Shown here: one piece after another, positions 23,830 through 33,273 of the stretch
Numbering within the stretch: position 1 is the first letter of the stretch
Layout of the letters: every line of letters starts with the position of its first letter
Assembly (NCBI GenBank): GCA_033060915.1
Contig: CM065384.1
Span: forward strand, 32,326,001 to 32,390,000
Length of the DNA stretch: 64,000 nt
Direction: 5' to 3'
DNA from: Euryodendron excelsum
Lineage: Eukaryota; Streptophyta; Magnoliopsida; Ericales; Pentaphylacaceae
The notes under the pieces: generated by a model
What the model saw: only the letters and a program-made list of their open reading frames with translations
Databases searched by the model: none
Told to the model about the DNA's origin: nothing
Program-made: the position numbers and the translations under genes

Positions 23830-24380
23830 GAGTGTTTCCGCCACTCTAACGGTGTGAGTATTTCCGCTACTCGAACGGGATTGAGTATTTCCGCTACTCA
23901 AACGGTTCTGTGAGTATTTCCGCTACTCTAACGGTTCTGTGAGTATTTACGCTACTCTAACGGTTCTGTGAGTATTTTCGCTACTCTAACGGTTGAGTAT
24001 TTCCGCTACTCTAACAGTTGAGTGAGTATTTCCGCTACTCTAACGGTTTTGTGAGTAGTTTTGCTACTCGGACCATCTCGGGGAATAAACTGTCTCGAGA
24101 GAGGGATTGGAAAGGGGTCTTACTGTCTTCGAAGAGACGTGCCTGGATTAGAGCTGTCTCGAGGAATAAACTGTCTCGAGAGTGGGATTGGAAAGGGGTC
24201 TTACCGTCTCCGAAGAGACATGCCTGAGTTTCGAGTGTTTCCGCCACTAACGATTTTGTGAGTACTTCCGCTACTCTAACAGTTTTGTGAGTGTTTCCGC
24301 CACTCTAATGGTTTTGTGAGTAGTTTTGCTACTCAGACCGTCTCGAGGAATAAACTGTCTCGAGAGAGGGATTGGAATTG
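23830..24380 (-). repeat. Tandem repeats in LTR A1: nine or so 25-30-bp units plus two and a half 80-bp units
   Basis: From 23830 to about 24060 a unit tgagtatttccgctactcta acggtt recurs about nine times at 25-30 bp spacing, with a few variants (gccactc, tcgaacgg). It is followed by the tctcgag...gggattggaaagggg 80-bp unit twice (24075-24230) and partially at 24335-24385. In A2 the short unit occurs only about five times (26180-26220 and 27005-27170) while the 80-bp unit is amplified to nine copies. Confidence 0.85.
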
Positions 24381-26310
24381 GAATAAGAAAGGACAATGCC
24401 CCTAAGGGCATTTTGGTCGTTTTGCCTTTATTTGGGCCTGACAGGCCCGCGAAGCGATGGAAAGGCAGAATTTGGACCTAGAGGATTGGTTTCGATTGGA
24501 ATATGTCCACAATGACTTGAAAATAAGTCTGGACGGAGTGTAGACTGCCGAGCGGTCAAAAATGGGGGGCTTACACTCGGCCATAGGGAGACCTCGGTAA
24601 GTTAGTCGGCAGGTCGGGCTCGGCATGGTCTGCTCATTGTTGGAGGTCCTGATCAAGATTGGTGAGCTTAATTCATGATTAATTAGCTTGATTAATCTTC
24701 AGGCTTAGTTTATATTAATTATGATTAATTATCATAGGTGTGATTAATTATGTTAATTATGTGGATTAGAGGTGGATTAAGGAAGCAAGGAGGTGCTAGG
24801 TGGGGGTTTAACCCTAAGACACCTAGGTGTGTGTTTCACGAATTTTGCTAGCAAGGGTGTGTGTGTGTGACATGTGTGGTTAATAGATACACATTGTATC
24901 TATTTTGTGTCTGGTAAGATAAGAGAGAGAGGCTGGGTTCTACGATGGTCGAGGGAGAAAGAAAAAGAAAAATAAAAGAGAGAAAAGAAAAGGAGGAAGA
25001 AGAATTCAAGAGAGAAAGTTTTGTGTTTATTACTTGAGGTGAGAAATATATATTGATACTTGTTGGGGCGTTAGAATGGTGAAAGTGTTTTCACGTCTTT
25101 GGTTGCATTATGGAAGGGTTTAACATCCTATTGAGTTCTGATGCATTATGATATTTTCAATCATATATTTAAAGAGTATAAGCTATTATTATACATTAGT
25201 TATGAATTATAGCATCTATTTCATCATGTTTGATGTGGTGGTGTTTGGTAGGTTTGGAAGCGGATCATATTATTCCTGTTCAATCGAAAGAGTAGCTCAA
25301 CTTGAGAATAAGCGGTATCAGGTGGGGATATTGATGATCTTATTCATATTGAACTGAATGCTTTGTTATGAATGGTGGTGATTGCTTGATTATGAGGTGA
25401 TAATTGCATACAATTCATACATTGTGTGCACACTTTGCATTACATAGAGGAGGTATAGCCGAGTGGGGGCTAACCTAAGGTTTAGCCGACGTGGGGCATC
25501 CTTGATAACAAGCCATCGATATATTGGGCCAATGTTATCAAAATAGTGCGCACATATGTGGTGAATCATATATTGCATCACAAGAGGCATTTGGTTTATT
25601 GTTGATGATGTATTATCTATTGATGATTAATTCAGTGGATGTTTATCATTCCGTCTTTATGAGTTTGATTATCTTGTGAGCACGTTGATATATAGCTCAC
25701 ACCTACACAGGTTATTTTGCAGGAACGTGGGAGAATGTCCAGTCCACTGCTGGTGTTCAGTCGGGGAGCTTCGAGAAGCTCTGTAGTTGAGTTAGTCGTC
25801 ATGTATATTGTTGTACTTTGTATTAAAGTCTTGTTGGAGTTTGGTTTATTTTGTGGTTTTGTAGTATTCATAAGTGTGGATTAATAGTTCCCTTAATGAT
25901 GTATGTTGGAGGATTATGAGATGGTTTTACTTATTTAATATTGTAAGTACCCCATTTTTGACCGCTCGGCAGTCTACACTCCGTCCAGACTTGTTTTCAA
26001 GTCATTGTGGGCATATTCCTATCGAATTCAATTCTCTAGGTCCAAATTCCGTCTTTCCATCGCTTCGCGGGCCTGTCAGGCCTAAATAGAGGCAAAATGA
26101 CCAAAATGCCCTTAGGGGCACTGTCCTTTCTTATTCCAATTCCAATCCCTCTCTCGAGGCAGTTTATTCCTCGAGACGGTCCGAGTAGCGAAACTACTCA
26201 CAAAACCGTTAGAATAGCAGAAATACTCACAAATAGGTCGATATAGGGAATTGGCAACAAACCCCTGTGTCACGACGACTGCTGTTAGAGTGGCGGAAAC
26301 ACTCACAATC

Positions 26311-27010
26311 CAGGCACGTCTCTTCGGAGACGATAAGTCCCCTTTCCAATCCCACTCTCGAGACAGTTTATTCCTCGAGACGGTTCTAGGCACGTCTCTT
26401 CGGAGACGGTAAGACCCATTTCCAATCCCACTCTCGAGACAGTTTATTCCTCGAGACGGTTCCAATCCAGGCACGTCTCCTCGGAGACGGTAAGACCCCT
26501 TTCCAATCCCACTCTCGAGACAGTTTACTCCTCGAGACAGTTCCAGGCACGTCTCTTCGGATACGGTAAGACTCCTTTCCAATCCCACTTTCGAGACAGT
26601 TTATTCCTCGAGACGGTTCCAATCCAGGCACGTCTTTTCGAAGATGGTAAGACCCTTTTCCAATCCCACTCTCGAGACAGTTTATTCTTCGAGACGGTTC
26701 CAATCCAGGCACGTCTCCTCAGAGACGGTAAGACCCCTTTCCAATCCCACTCTCGAGATAGTTTATTCCTCGAGACGGTTCCAGGCACGTCTCCTCGGAG
26801 ATGGTAAGACCCCTTTCCAATCCCACTCTCAAGACAGTTTATTCCTCGAGACGGTTCCAAGCACGTCTCTTCGGAGACGGTAAGACCCTTTTCCAATCCC
26901 ACTCTCGAGACAGTTTATTCCTCGAGACGGTTCCAATCCAGGCACGTCTTTTCGAAGATGGTAAAACCCCTTTCCAATCCCTCTCTTGAGACAGTTTATT
27001 CCTCAAGACG
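26311..27010 (+). repeat. Minisatellite of 76/81-bp units in LTR A2, nine copies
   Basis: Units start with (c)aggcacgtctcttcggag at about 26311, 26388, 26468, 26544, 26625, 26706, 26782, 26858 and 26939. Each carries ggtaagacccctttccaatc, ccactctcgagacagttta and ttcctcgagacggtt. Unit lengths fall into two classes, 76-77 and 80-81 bp, differing by an extra aatcc. The tctcgag and ttcctcgag parts can pair with each other. LTR A1 holds only about two full units and one partial (24070-24380), so the array has changed copy number since the two LTRs separated. Confidence 0.92.
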
Positions 27011-27229
27011 GTCCGAGTAGCGAAACTACTCACAAAATCGTTAGAGTAGCGAAAATACTCACAAAACCGTTAGAGTAGCGGAAATACTCACAAATAGGTC
27101 AATATAGGGAATTGGCAACAAATCCCTGTGTCACGACGACCGCCGTTAGAGTGGCGAAAACACTCAAAACCCAGGTCAACACCAGTGTCTGTTAGCCCAC
27201 GTCGGTGAAAAATGACCAGACTGCCCTTA

Positions 27230-27900
27230 GGACCTTTTCCGAGACTTTCCAGTCAAGATGACCGTTTTGCCCCTAGGCATCCAAATGCCCCGGGAACCAC
27301 GCCGGCTCTGGTTATCAAATCGGTAACCCTCTGAGATTACCTTTTATAGTACTCTCAACCTTCCTTCACCTTTCCGGATCATTCCAAGTCAGTTCCGGCC
27401 AACCCGGTACAAAATGACCGTTTTGCCCCTGGTGGGCCGGTCACCTTTTTCGACCACACCGGTTCTGGATATCAAACTGGTAATGTCCTGAGATTACTTT
27501 TTATAGTGTTCTCAACCTCCCCTCACCTTTCCGGATCATTCCGACTCAGTTCTGGCAAACCAGGTGCGAAATGACCATTTTACCCCTGGTGGGCCGATCT
27601 CCTTTTTCGACCACGCCGGCTTTGGAAATCAGACCGGCAACCTCTGGAAACATTCTAAATAATTTTTTCAGATCCCAAGTCTTCTTCCGGGACAGTCCGA
27701 GTTTGTCCCGGCAATTTTCCGGTCTGATTGACCGTTTTGCCCCTAAAGGCCCGATCAACCTTTGCGACCCACCTTATCTTCATTTTTTAAGTCAAATACC
27801 TCCAGGACACTATTTTAAGTGTTCCTGCTCCTTTCCAGCCTTCCGGGTCATTCCCGGCTCCTTTAAATCATTCCCGGACTTTCCGGAGTCATTCCTAGTG
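27230..27900 (+). repeat. 157-bp subrepeats upstream of the LTR A2 promoter, about four units
   Basis: The anchor tgacc(g/a)tttt(g/a)cccct occurs at about 27258, 27415, 27571 and 27730, a spacing of 156-158 bp. Each unit also carries cgaccac(a/g)ccgg, a tttatagtgttctca or similar block and a ccggatcattcc block. The corresponding region in A1 is 22990-23760, with about five units on the opposite strand. Confidence 0.85.
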
Positions 27901-27996
27901 AAGACAGGCTAAAAATTGCATGGTAGTCACTAGTACAGGTGCCCAAATCTAGTCAAAGATACGTTGCTTGCCGACCCTAAACCTTTCCTAATTGGC

Positions 27997-28118
27997 TGGC
28001 GCCACTAGTAGTGGCGCCAAGCCAAAGAATGGCCTGGTGCCACTAGGAGTGGCGCCATTGTAAAGTTTGCCCTGGCGCCACTGCAACAGGCGCCAGGTTT
28101 GTCTAACCTCTATAAATA
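27997..28118 (+). promoter_or_regulatory. LTR A2 core promoter: three 23-bp GGCGCC dyads at exact 38-bp spacing, then TATA
   Basis: Three dyads of the form TGGCGCCACTA-N-TAGTGGCGCCA lie at 27997-28019 (perfect 11-bp arms), 28035-28057 (two arm mismatches) and 28073-28095 (more degenerate centre), starting exactly 38 bp apart. TATAAATA follows at 28111-28118. Transcription would run into the CT-rich leader toward the 3' end of the LTR. The dyads look like an array of binding sites for a dimeric factor; which factor is not known. Confidence 0.75.
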
Positions 28119-28979
28119 CAAAGCCTCATTCAACGTGAAAAGGGTCTGCAAACTGAACCTAAAAATCATATATTTCGATATACAGAGCTCGAGCACCTCA
28201 AAAATCCTAGTTTCCTTAGGTTTTCCAAACCCTAGCCACCCTACACTAAGCCCTAGCCTCCTCTACACTCATACACACCCCCATACACTCATACACTAGC
28301 CTTCAACTATTCTTTGAAGACTTGAAGGGCTGCCATCTAAAGCTTGAAGACAATCCTTGAAGGTTGGAGAAGAAGATCAAGATGAAGACCAAAGACTGCA
28401 CGGTGCACAAAATAAACAAGATACAAGGTAGGCTCCCTATTTAAATTTCTGCACTTCCCTCTCTCTCTTCTCCCTCCAACCCACTTGGGTTTTCTCTATT
28501 TTAATCCCCCATTTCTTTCCCCCCCCTCCCCTTTCTTTGCATGCTTGAAACAAGGGGATTCCCGGTCCATGTGTAGGATTGGGCTATTGGAGAGTCACAG
28601 TGTCGGGGGCTTTCTTCTAGTCTAACCAAAGACCACATGGGTCTGGCCCCCTTGATTATGTGGTGAAGCCTTAGCCTTGTATGTTCACGACCCCAAATTG
28701 CATTGTGCATATCATAGTCTTGTATCTTCCAAAATTCGTTTTCAAACTTGTTTTCAAAATTGCATGAAAATTTCTTTTTCAAAAACTTGTTTTCAAAACC
28801 ACAATTCTAGGGTGATTCTAGCCTTTCCATGGCTAGGGTTGCTTTAGGAAAGTGTTATATTAAAAGTGACCTTTTTGGTCTATATTTTCAAATCTTATTT
28901 GTTTTCCAAAACCACTTTCTTAAAGTGGTTCTAGCCCTCTTATGGCTAGAATCGCTTTAGGAAAGTGAGACGTTTTTAT

Positions 28980-30600
28980 ACTTTTCAAAAAACTCTCTCT
29001 TCAACAATCCTCTACCAAAAATCTTTTTAAAAAAACTCTCTCCAAAAATCTTTCCAAAAACTTTCTTTCCAAAATCTTTCCTCTAGAAATTTCCTCTCTA
29101 GGATTTTCCTTCTAAAATCTACGTTTTTAAAAACGCTCTTTCTAAAATTCCCTCTCTTTAAAATCTTTTTCCAAAAACTCCCTCTTCAAATTCACTTTCC
29201 AAAAGTCCCTCCTTAGGATTCCCCTTCTAGAAAACCTTCATTTCCAAAAATGCACTTTCCAAAAACTCTTTCCTTAGAGCCCAAGTCAAGCCTTAGAGCC
29301 CACAATTGGGAAACCCTAATTTTCTTTTCAAAAACATGATTTTCAAACTTTGCCCCAAACCAAGGTTTCCAAAACCTTTTGTTTTCACATCAAAACTATA
29401 CATGTTTTCAAAACCTATTTTCTACGTCAAAACTACAATTTTCCAAATCTAGGGTTTCTAGAATCTCCCTTACCAAATCCTATCTTCCCTTTAGGAAACT
29501 GAATCAAATCTCCCCGTTTAGGAAACTAGATCCTGTCCTCCGTTTTTGGAAACAAAATCAAATCTTTTCTTTTGGAGACCAAATCCAATCCCTTCCAAAT
29601 CCAAATCTTTCCTAATTCAAATCCTTCCTAAACTTTCACTTTCCTAAATCTTAAGTTTCCAAAAATCTGAACATAAAAATCTTTCCTAAATTTTTAGAAT
29701 TCAACCATTTCCTAATTTAACCCCTTTTCTAAATCTTAACTTTCCAAATTCAAGTTTTCAAAACCTTTCCTAAATTCAAGCCTTTCCTAATTTCAAGACT
29801 TTTTAAAATTCAAACTCTAAAACTTTCTAAATCCTAAACTTTCTAAATTTCAAATCTTTCTAAAATCAAAACTTTCTAAATTTGAAACTTTCTTGAGTTA
29901 AATCTTTCTAAACTTCCAAATTTTCTAAATTCTAAACTTTCCAAAACTTCAAAATCTTTCTAAATCTAAAACTTTTCTAAACTCAAAACTTTCTTAATTC
30001 AAGACTTTCTTAAGTTGAAACTTTCTTAATTCAAACATTTCCTAAAACGAAACTTTCTTATTTTCAAAACTTCCTTGTTTTCAAAGCTTTCCAAATTCAA
30101 AACTTCCCTTTTTCAAAACATTTCTAAATTCAAAATTTTTCTCTTTTCAAAACTTCCCTATTTCAAAAAGTTTCCTAATTTGAAAACTTTCTTAAGTCGA
30201 AACTTTCTTAATTCAAAACTTTCTTAATTCAAAACTTTCCTAAAGTTGAAACATTCCAAATTCAAAGCTTTCCTAAGTTGAAACTTTCCTAATTCTAAAA
30301 CTTTCCTCAGTCGAACCTCTCCTAATTCAAACATTTCCTAAATCCAATCTTCCCTAATTTCCTAAACCTTCCAAGTCAAGTCAAATATTTTCTAAGTCTC
30401 TTCTCTTTCCTAAGTCTAGGTCTCCTAAACCTCCATCTTTCCAAAACCAAGTCTTTCCAAAATATATCTTTCCAAAGCAAGTCCAATCTTCTCAATTTCA
30501 ATTTCCAATCTCCTCTTCTAATCTCAAATCAAATCCAATTTTCAATTCAATCTCTTTCTTCCAATCTAATCTTTCTCTTCAAATGAATCTCTTTTCAATC
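28980..30600 (+). repeat. G-poor low-complexity tract in LTR A2
   Basis: About 1.6 kb made of degenerate 13-18-nt units such as aactttcctaaattcaaaa, with G at only a few percent over long stretches of the sense strand. The matching tract in A1 is about 20200-21830 (plus strand, purine-rich gaaagttttgaatt). It lies in the transcribed part of the LTR, downstream of TATA. Short open frames here are low-complexity artefacts. Confidence 0.8.
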
Positions 30601-31560
30601 GGACTCTTGTCCGAATTACGACTGACTTGATTCCCCCAAAGGGATACGTAGGCAACCTTCATAGGTGCGGTCACAACACCTTTCAAACTTTCAATTCCAC
30701 CCTCATGGGTGTGGTTTTCAAAATCTTCTCAAATCTCAAATTTCAATTTTCAAATTTATACTTTCAATTTTTAAACTTTCCAATTTCAATTCCATTTCTT
30801 CAAATCTATTTTCAAATCAAATCAATTTCTTTTCAAATCTATTTTTTTTTTCAATTCTCTTAACTTGCACTTGCATATCATGCATCATGTTAGTTTTCAA
30901 ACATTGTTTTTCTAAAGTGAATAGGGTTGAACACATGTTAGTTGAAAACTCTCATAGATGAATCTAGGGTAGATTGACATGTATGTACCAAAAGGGCGGG
31001 GTAGGGTGATAGCTTAGTGCGTCTTCCCTACACGTAACCAACCTCCGAATTTAGATCACTGTTTTTAAAGACCAAAATGAGTTATTTTTCTAAAAAGGGC
31101 TAAATATTTTCCAAAGGTTGCCAAACAACCCTTTTTCCTAAAAAAAACCCTCTTTTGAGGTTGTTTTCCAAAATCGTTTTCCAAAAACCCTAAGTATAGT
31201 CTTCGGATTATGCTTAGTTTTTAGGTGACCTAACTCACCTTAATCAAGTTAGGTGGCGACTCCGAATATTTTTCAAAAGCCCTTTATTCAAATCTATTTT
31301 CAATTCAAACGTAGTCGCACTCATTCTTCTAAGAGGGTGAGTTCTAACGAGAGAGTACAGTGTTTTTCCCACTTGGGTGAGTATTCCTCGAGTGCGAAAA
31401 ATCTGGGTGCGACAAATATGATGTTATTTATTCCTAAAAGATTTCTATCTTTGGGACCATGTTGAGGTTTTGCTTACAGGTAGGTGACATGGACAATCAC
31501 GTTCATCCTAAGACGGCGTTAATGACGCTTGTTTAGGACCGGGCATGATAATTTTTCAAT

Positions 31561-31790
31561 CCAACCCTAGGTCAACTTGACTCTAGTTGACCAACCCTAG
31601 GTTAACTTGACCTTGGTTGTCTAACCCTAGGTTAACTTGACCCTAATTGACCAACCATTGGTTAACTTGACCCTAGTTATCTAACCTTAGGTTAACTTAA
31701 CCCTAGTTGGTTAACCCTAAGTCTTCTTAACCCTAGGTTAACCTAACCTAAGTTAGTGAACCTTAGGTCACCCTTAACCATAGGCTAATC
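31561..31790 (+). repeat. Minisatellite, 30-bp units, in LTR B
   Basis: Six units start exactly every 30 bp at 31561, 31591, 31621, 31651, 31681 and 31711, with consensus near ccaaccctaggttaacttga followed by ccctagttga. Later copies decay. The unit is not the plant telomere repeat, although it contains accctag. Confidence 0.9.
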
Positions 31791-33273
31791 CAACATAGGT
31801 TAATTTGCTTCAAGATCATGAACTCTTTTTGAATGATCTTTTAATTTTAAACTATTCTCATGACCTATTTCTCCAAAACCTCATACTCTCATGATTTCAA
31901 AAAAACTAACTCCATAAACTCTTCAAATGTCCTTACACTCCATCTTCAAGGCATTTTCAAAAATGTTTTCAAAAGGTCATAAACCTAAGGGGTCCTTAGC
32001 CCTCTCATAGTTAGGGATTCTAAGGACAAGTGCTAAATCATGAACAATCTCTAAGGTTATCCATATTAGGATTCCAAACCCTTAGCCATTTCCAAAAACC
32101 ACTTTCAAAAATAATTCATCAAAACATTCTAAAGTCATGCCTCCAAGGTTTTTAAAACAAGACTTAAAAAACACTTTCAAGTTCTCTTGAGTCATACCAA
32201 AGCATTTTTTCAAAACTCCCTTAAGTTAATCTAAAAACATTTTCAAAACACTCCACCATCTAATTTCAAGTTAAAACTTCCAAGACCACAAAGAGTCTTC
32301 AACTTCCAAGACCACAAAGTGTTTTCAACTTCCAAAGATCTCCAAGTGTCTTAAACTTTTTCAAAGATCTCAAAGTGTCTTAAATTTTTTCAAAGATCCC
32401 AAAGTATCTTCAAACCTTCCAAAGGCCCTAATGCGCCTATTTTCCATCGGGCTCTTGCCTGAACTACAATTGACCTGATAAAGACCCCAAAGTGTCTTCA
32501 AACTTTCCAAAGGCCCTAATGCGCCTATTTTCCATCGGGCTCTTGCCCAAACTATGATTGACCAGATTCTCGCCAAATGAAATATGTAGGCAACCTAAAA
32601 TGGTGCGGTCATAACCTTTATTTCAACTCCAACCCCTTTTTTAAAAATTCCAATCAATTCAAAGTTCCTATTTCAAACTCTTTCAAAACCCCCATATTTT
32701 CAAACTTCTTCCAAAAACTTGCATCATGCATCATCTATTCGAAAAGTGATGACTAAACCCCATTTTTAAAGTTCTAAAGTGGATATTAAGTAGACAATGG
32801 TAACCAGTTATTCTAGTGAGGGAACAAGAGGGTGATTAGAAATGTAGGTACCGAAATGGCGGGGTAGGGTGATGATCTTAGGATATCTTCCCCACACATA
32901 ACCAATTCCCGCACCATAGATTTCTATTTTCAAATGACCAAAATAGAGTTATTTTTCAAAAGGGCTTAAATCTTTCCAAAGGTTGCCAAACAACCTATTT
33001 TCTTAAAAACCCTCACTTGAGGGAGTTCTCAAAAATATTTTTCAAAAATCCTAAGTTTAATCTTTGGATTAACACTTAGTTGCCCTAACTTACCTTAATC
33101 AAGTTAGGTGACGACTCTTATTTTTTTACAAAGCCCTTAATCAAACTAATTTCAATTCAAACTTAGTCACACTTATCCTTCTAGGAGGATGAGTTCTAGT
33201 GACAGAGTTTCGTGCTTTTGGTCTCTGAGCCGAAAGGACCTTGGACACCCATAAACCGAGGCGCGACAGTTGT

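Larger units (their letters stand above)
19322..24575 (-). mobile_element. Solo LTR A1, Tat/Ogre-like, 5254 bp, minus orientation
   Basis: On the plus strand it begins TGTCGCGCCC (19322) and ends GCTTACA (24575). On its own sense strand it starts TGTAAGC and ends GGGCGCGACA. The 5-bp TSD ctcgg is perfect (19317-19321 and 24576-24580). Blocks in sense order (from 24575 down): start region, clustered tandem repeats 23830-24380, 157-bp subrepeats about 22990-23760, dyad array 22738-22841, TATA at 22715-22722, a very G-poor sense strand over about 20200-21830, and the conserved tacgtaggcaacc motif near 20120-20135. It has no coding capacity and no second LTR, so it is a solo LTR. In one 175-bp stretch I counted about 14 differences from A2, mostly transitions. 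Confidence 0.9.
19182..24672. mobile_element. Insert D, small GC-rich element (about 216 bp own sequence) inside LTR C
   Basis: Removing 19190-24672 restores a continuous AT-rich LTR C. The octamer agcttaat flanks the insert at 19182-19189 and 24665-24672 and may be its target duplication. Own sequence is 19190-19321 plus 24581-24664. It is full of ctcggccatgg / gctcgg units and, on the minus strand, reads gatcaggacctccaacaatg then agcaga, close to gatcaagaccccaacaatg then agcaga at the start of the LTRs of element E. It is thus a relative or fragment of the E-type LTR; no clear TG...CA termini were found. LTR A1 is inserted in it. Confidence 0.45.
25942..31414 (+). mobile_element. Solo LTR A2, Tat/Ogre-like, 5473 bp, plus orientation
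   Basis: Starts TGTAAGTACCCC (25942) and ends GGGTGCGACA (31414). The 5-bp TSD aatat is perfect (25937-25941 and 31415-31419). Same block order as A1: start region, minisatellite 26311-27010, 157-bp subrepeats 27230-27900, three dyads 27997-28095, TATA 28111-28118, CT-rich leader, G-poor tract 28980-30600, ggatacgtaggcaacc-ggtgcggtcac near 30640-30675, gcggggtagggtgatagc near 30997, and caagttaggtggcgactcc near 31244-31262. LTRs over 5 kb are known from Ogre elements of the Tat lineage; membership is inferred from length, termini and motifs. The internal tggcgactcc resembles the start of the Ogre primer-binding site but sits about 160 bp inside the LTR end. Confidence 0.92.
19150..31550 (+). 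mobile_element. Solo LTR C, gypsy-like, about 1.4 kb, nested in LTR B
   Basis: Starts TGTGAGACCCTAAC at 19150 and ends GGGCATGATA at 31550. The TSD atttt is perfect (19145-19149 and 31551-31555). Own sequence: 19150-19189, 24673-25941 and 31420-31550, about 1440 bp. The terminal dinucleotide is TA rather than CA, readily explained by a C-to-T change. The tgtgagaccc start and ccgggc(a/g)tga end resemble Tekay/Del-type chromovirus LTRs. It is AT-rich near 24660-24780, with a GA-rich block at about 24920-25015 typical of a transcribed 5' UTR. It hosts inserts D and A2. Confidence 0.75.
16545..33268 (+). mobile_element. Solo LTR B, Ty3/gypsy Tat/Ogre-like, about 4.3 kb, split by nested insertions
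   Basis: Starts TGTAAGCACCC at 16545 and ends GAGGCGCGACA at 33268. The 5-bp TSD gttgt is perfect (16540-16544 and 33269-33273). The LTR itself is 16545-19149 plus 31556-33268, 4318 bp; the middle is insert C. It resembles LTR A throughout: the tgtaag(c/t)accc(c/t)attttt start, the tataaata box, the tattttaatccc block, the atgtaggcaacc-ggtgcggtcataac motif near 32585-32615, ggcggggtagggtgat near 32858, and caagttaggtgacgactc near 33101. No internal gag-pol or second LTR is present, so it is a solo LTR made by LTR-LTR recombination. Assignment to the Tat/Ogre lineage is inferred from length and motifs. Confidence 0.85.

Noticed and set aside
26112..27033. Long minus-strand open frames with repeated SRGINCLESGIGKGSY-like peptide
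   Set aside because: They are translations of the 76/81-bp minisatellite in LTR A2; the repeat length pattern, not selection, keeps them open.
27997..28095. CRISPR-like array (three palindromic repeats with 15-bp gaps)
   Set aside because: Eukaryotic LTR context, spacers too short and not unique, followed by a TATA box; a regulatory dyad array fits better.
31561..31740. Interstitial telomeric repeat
   Set aside because: The 30-bp unit contains accctag but not the plant telomere heptamer TTTAGGG in tandem; it is a minisatellite of LTR B.
16545..33268. One large full-length Ogre retrotransposon with gag-pol
   Set aside because: No gag, protease, RT, RNase H or integrase motif is present between the LTR pieces; the interior is fully explained by nested solo LTRs with their own target duplications.
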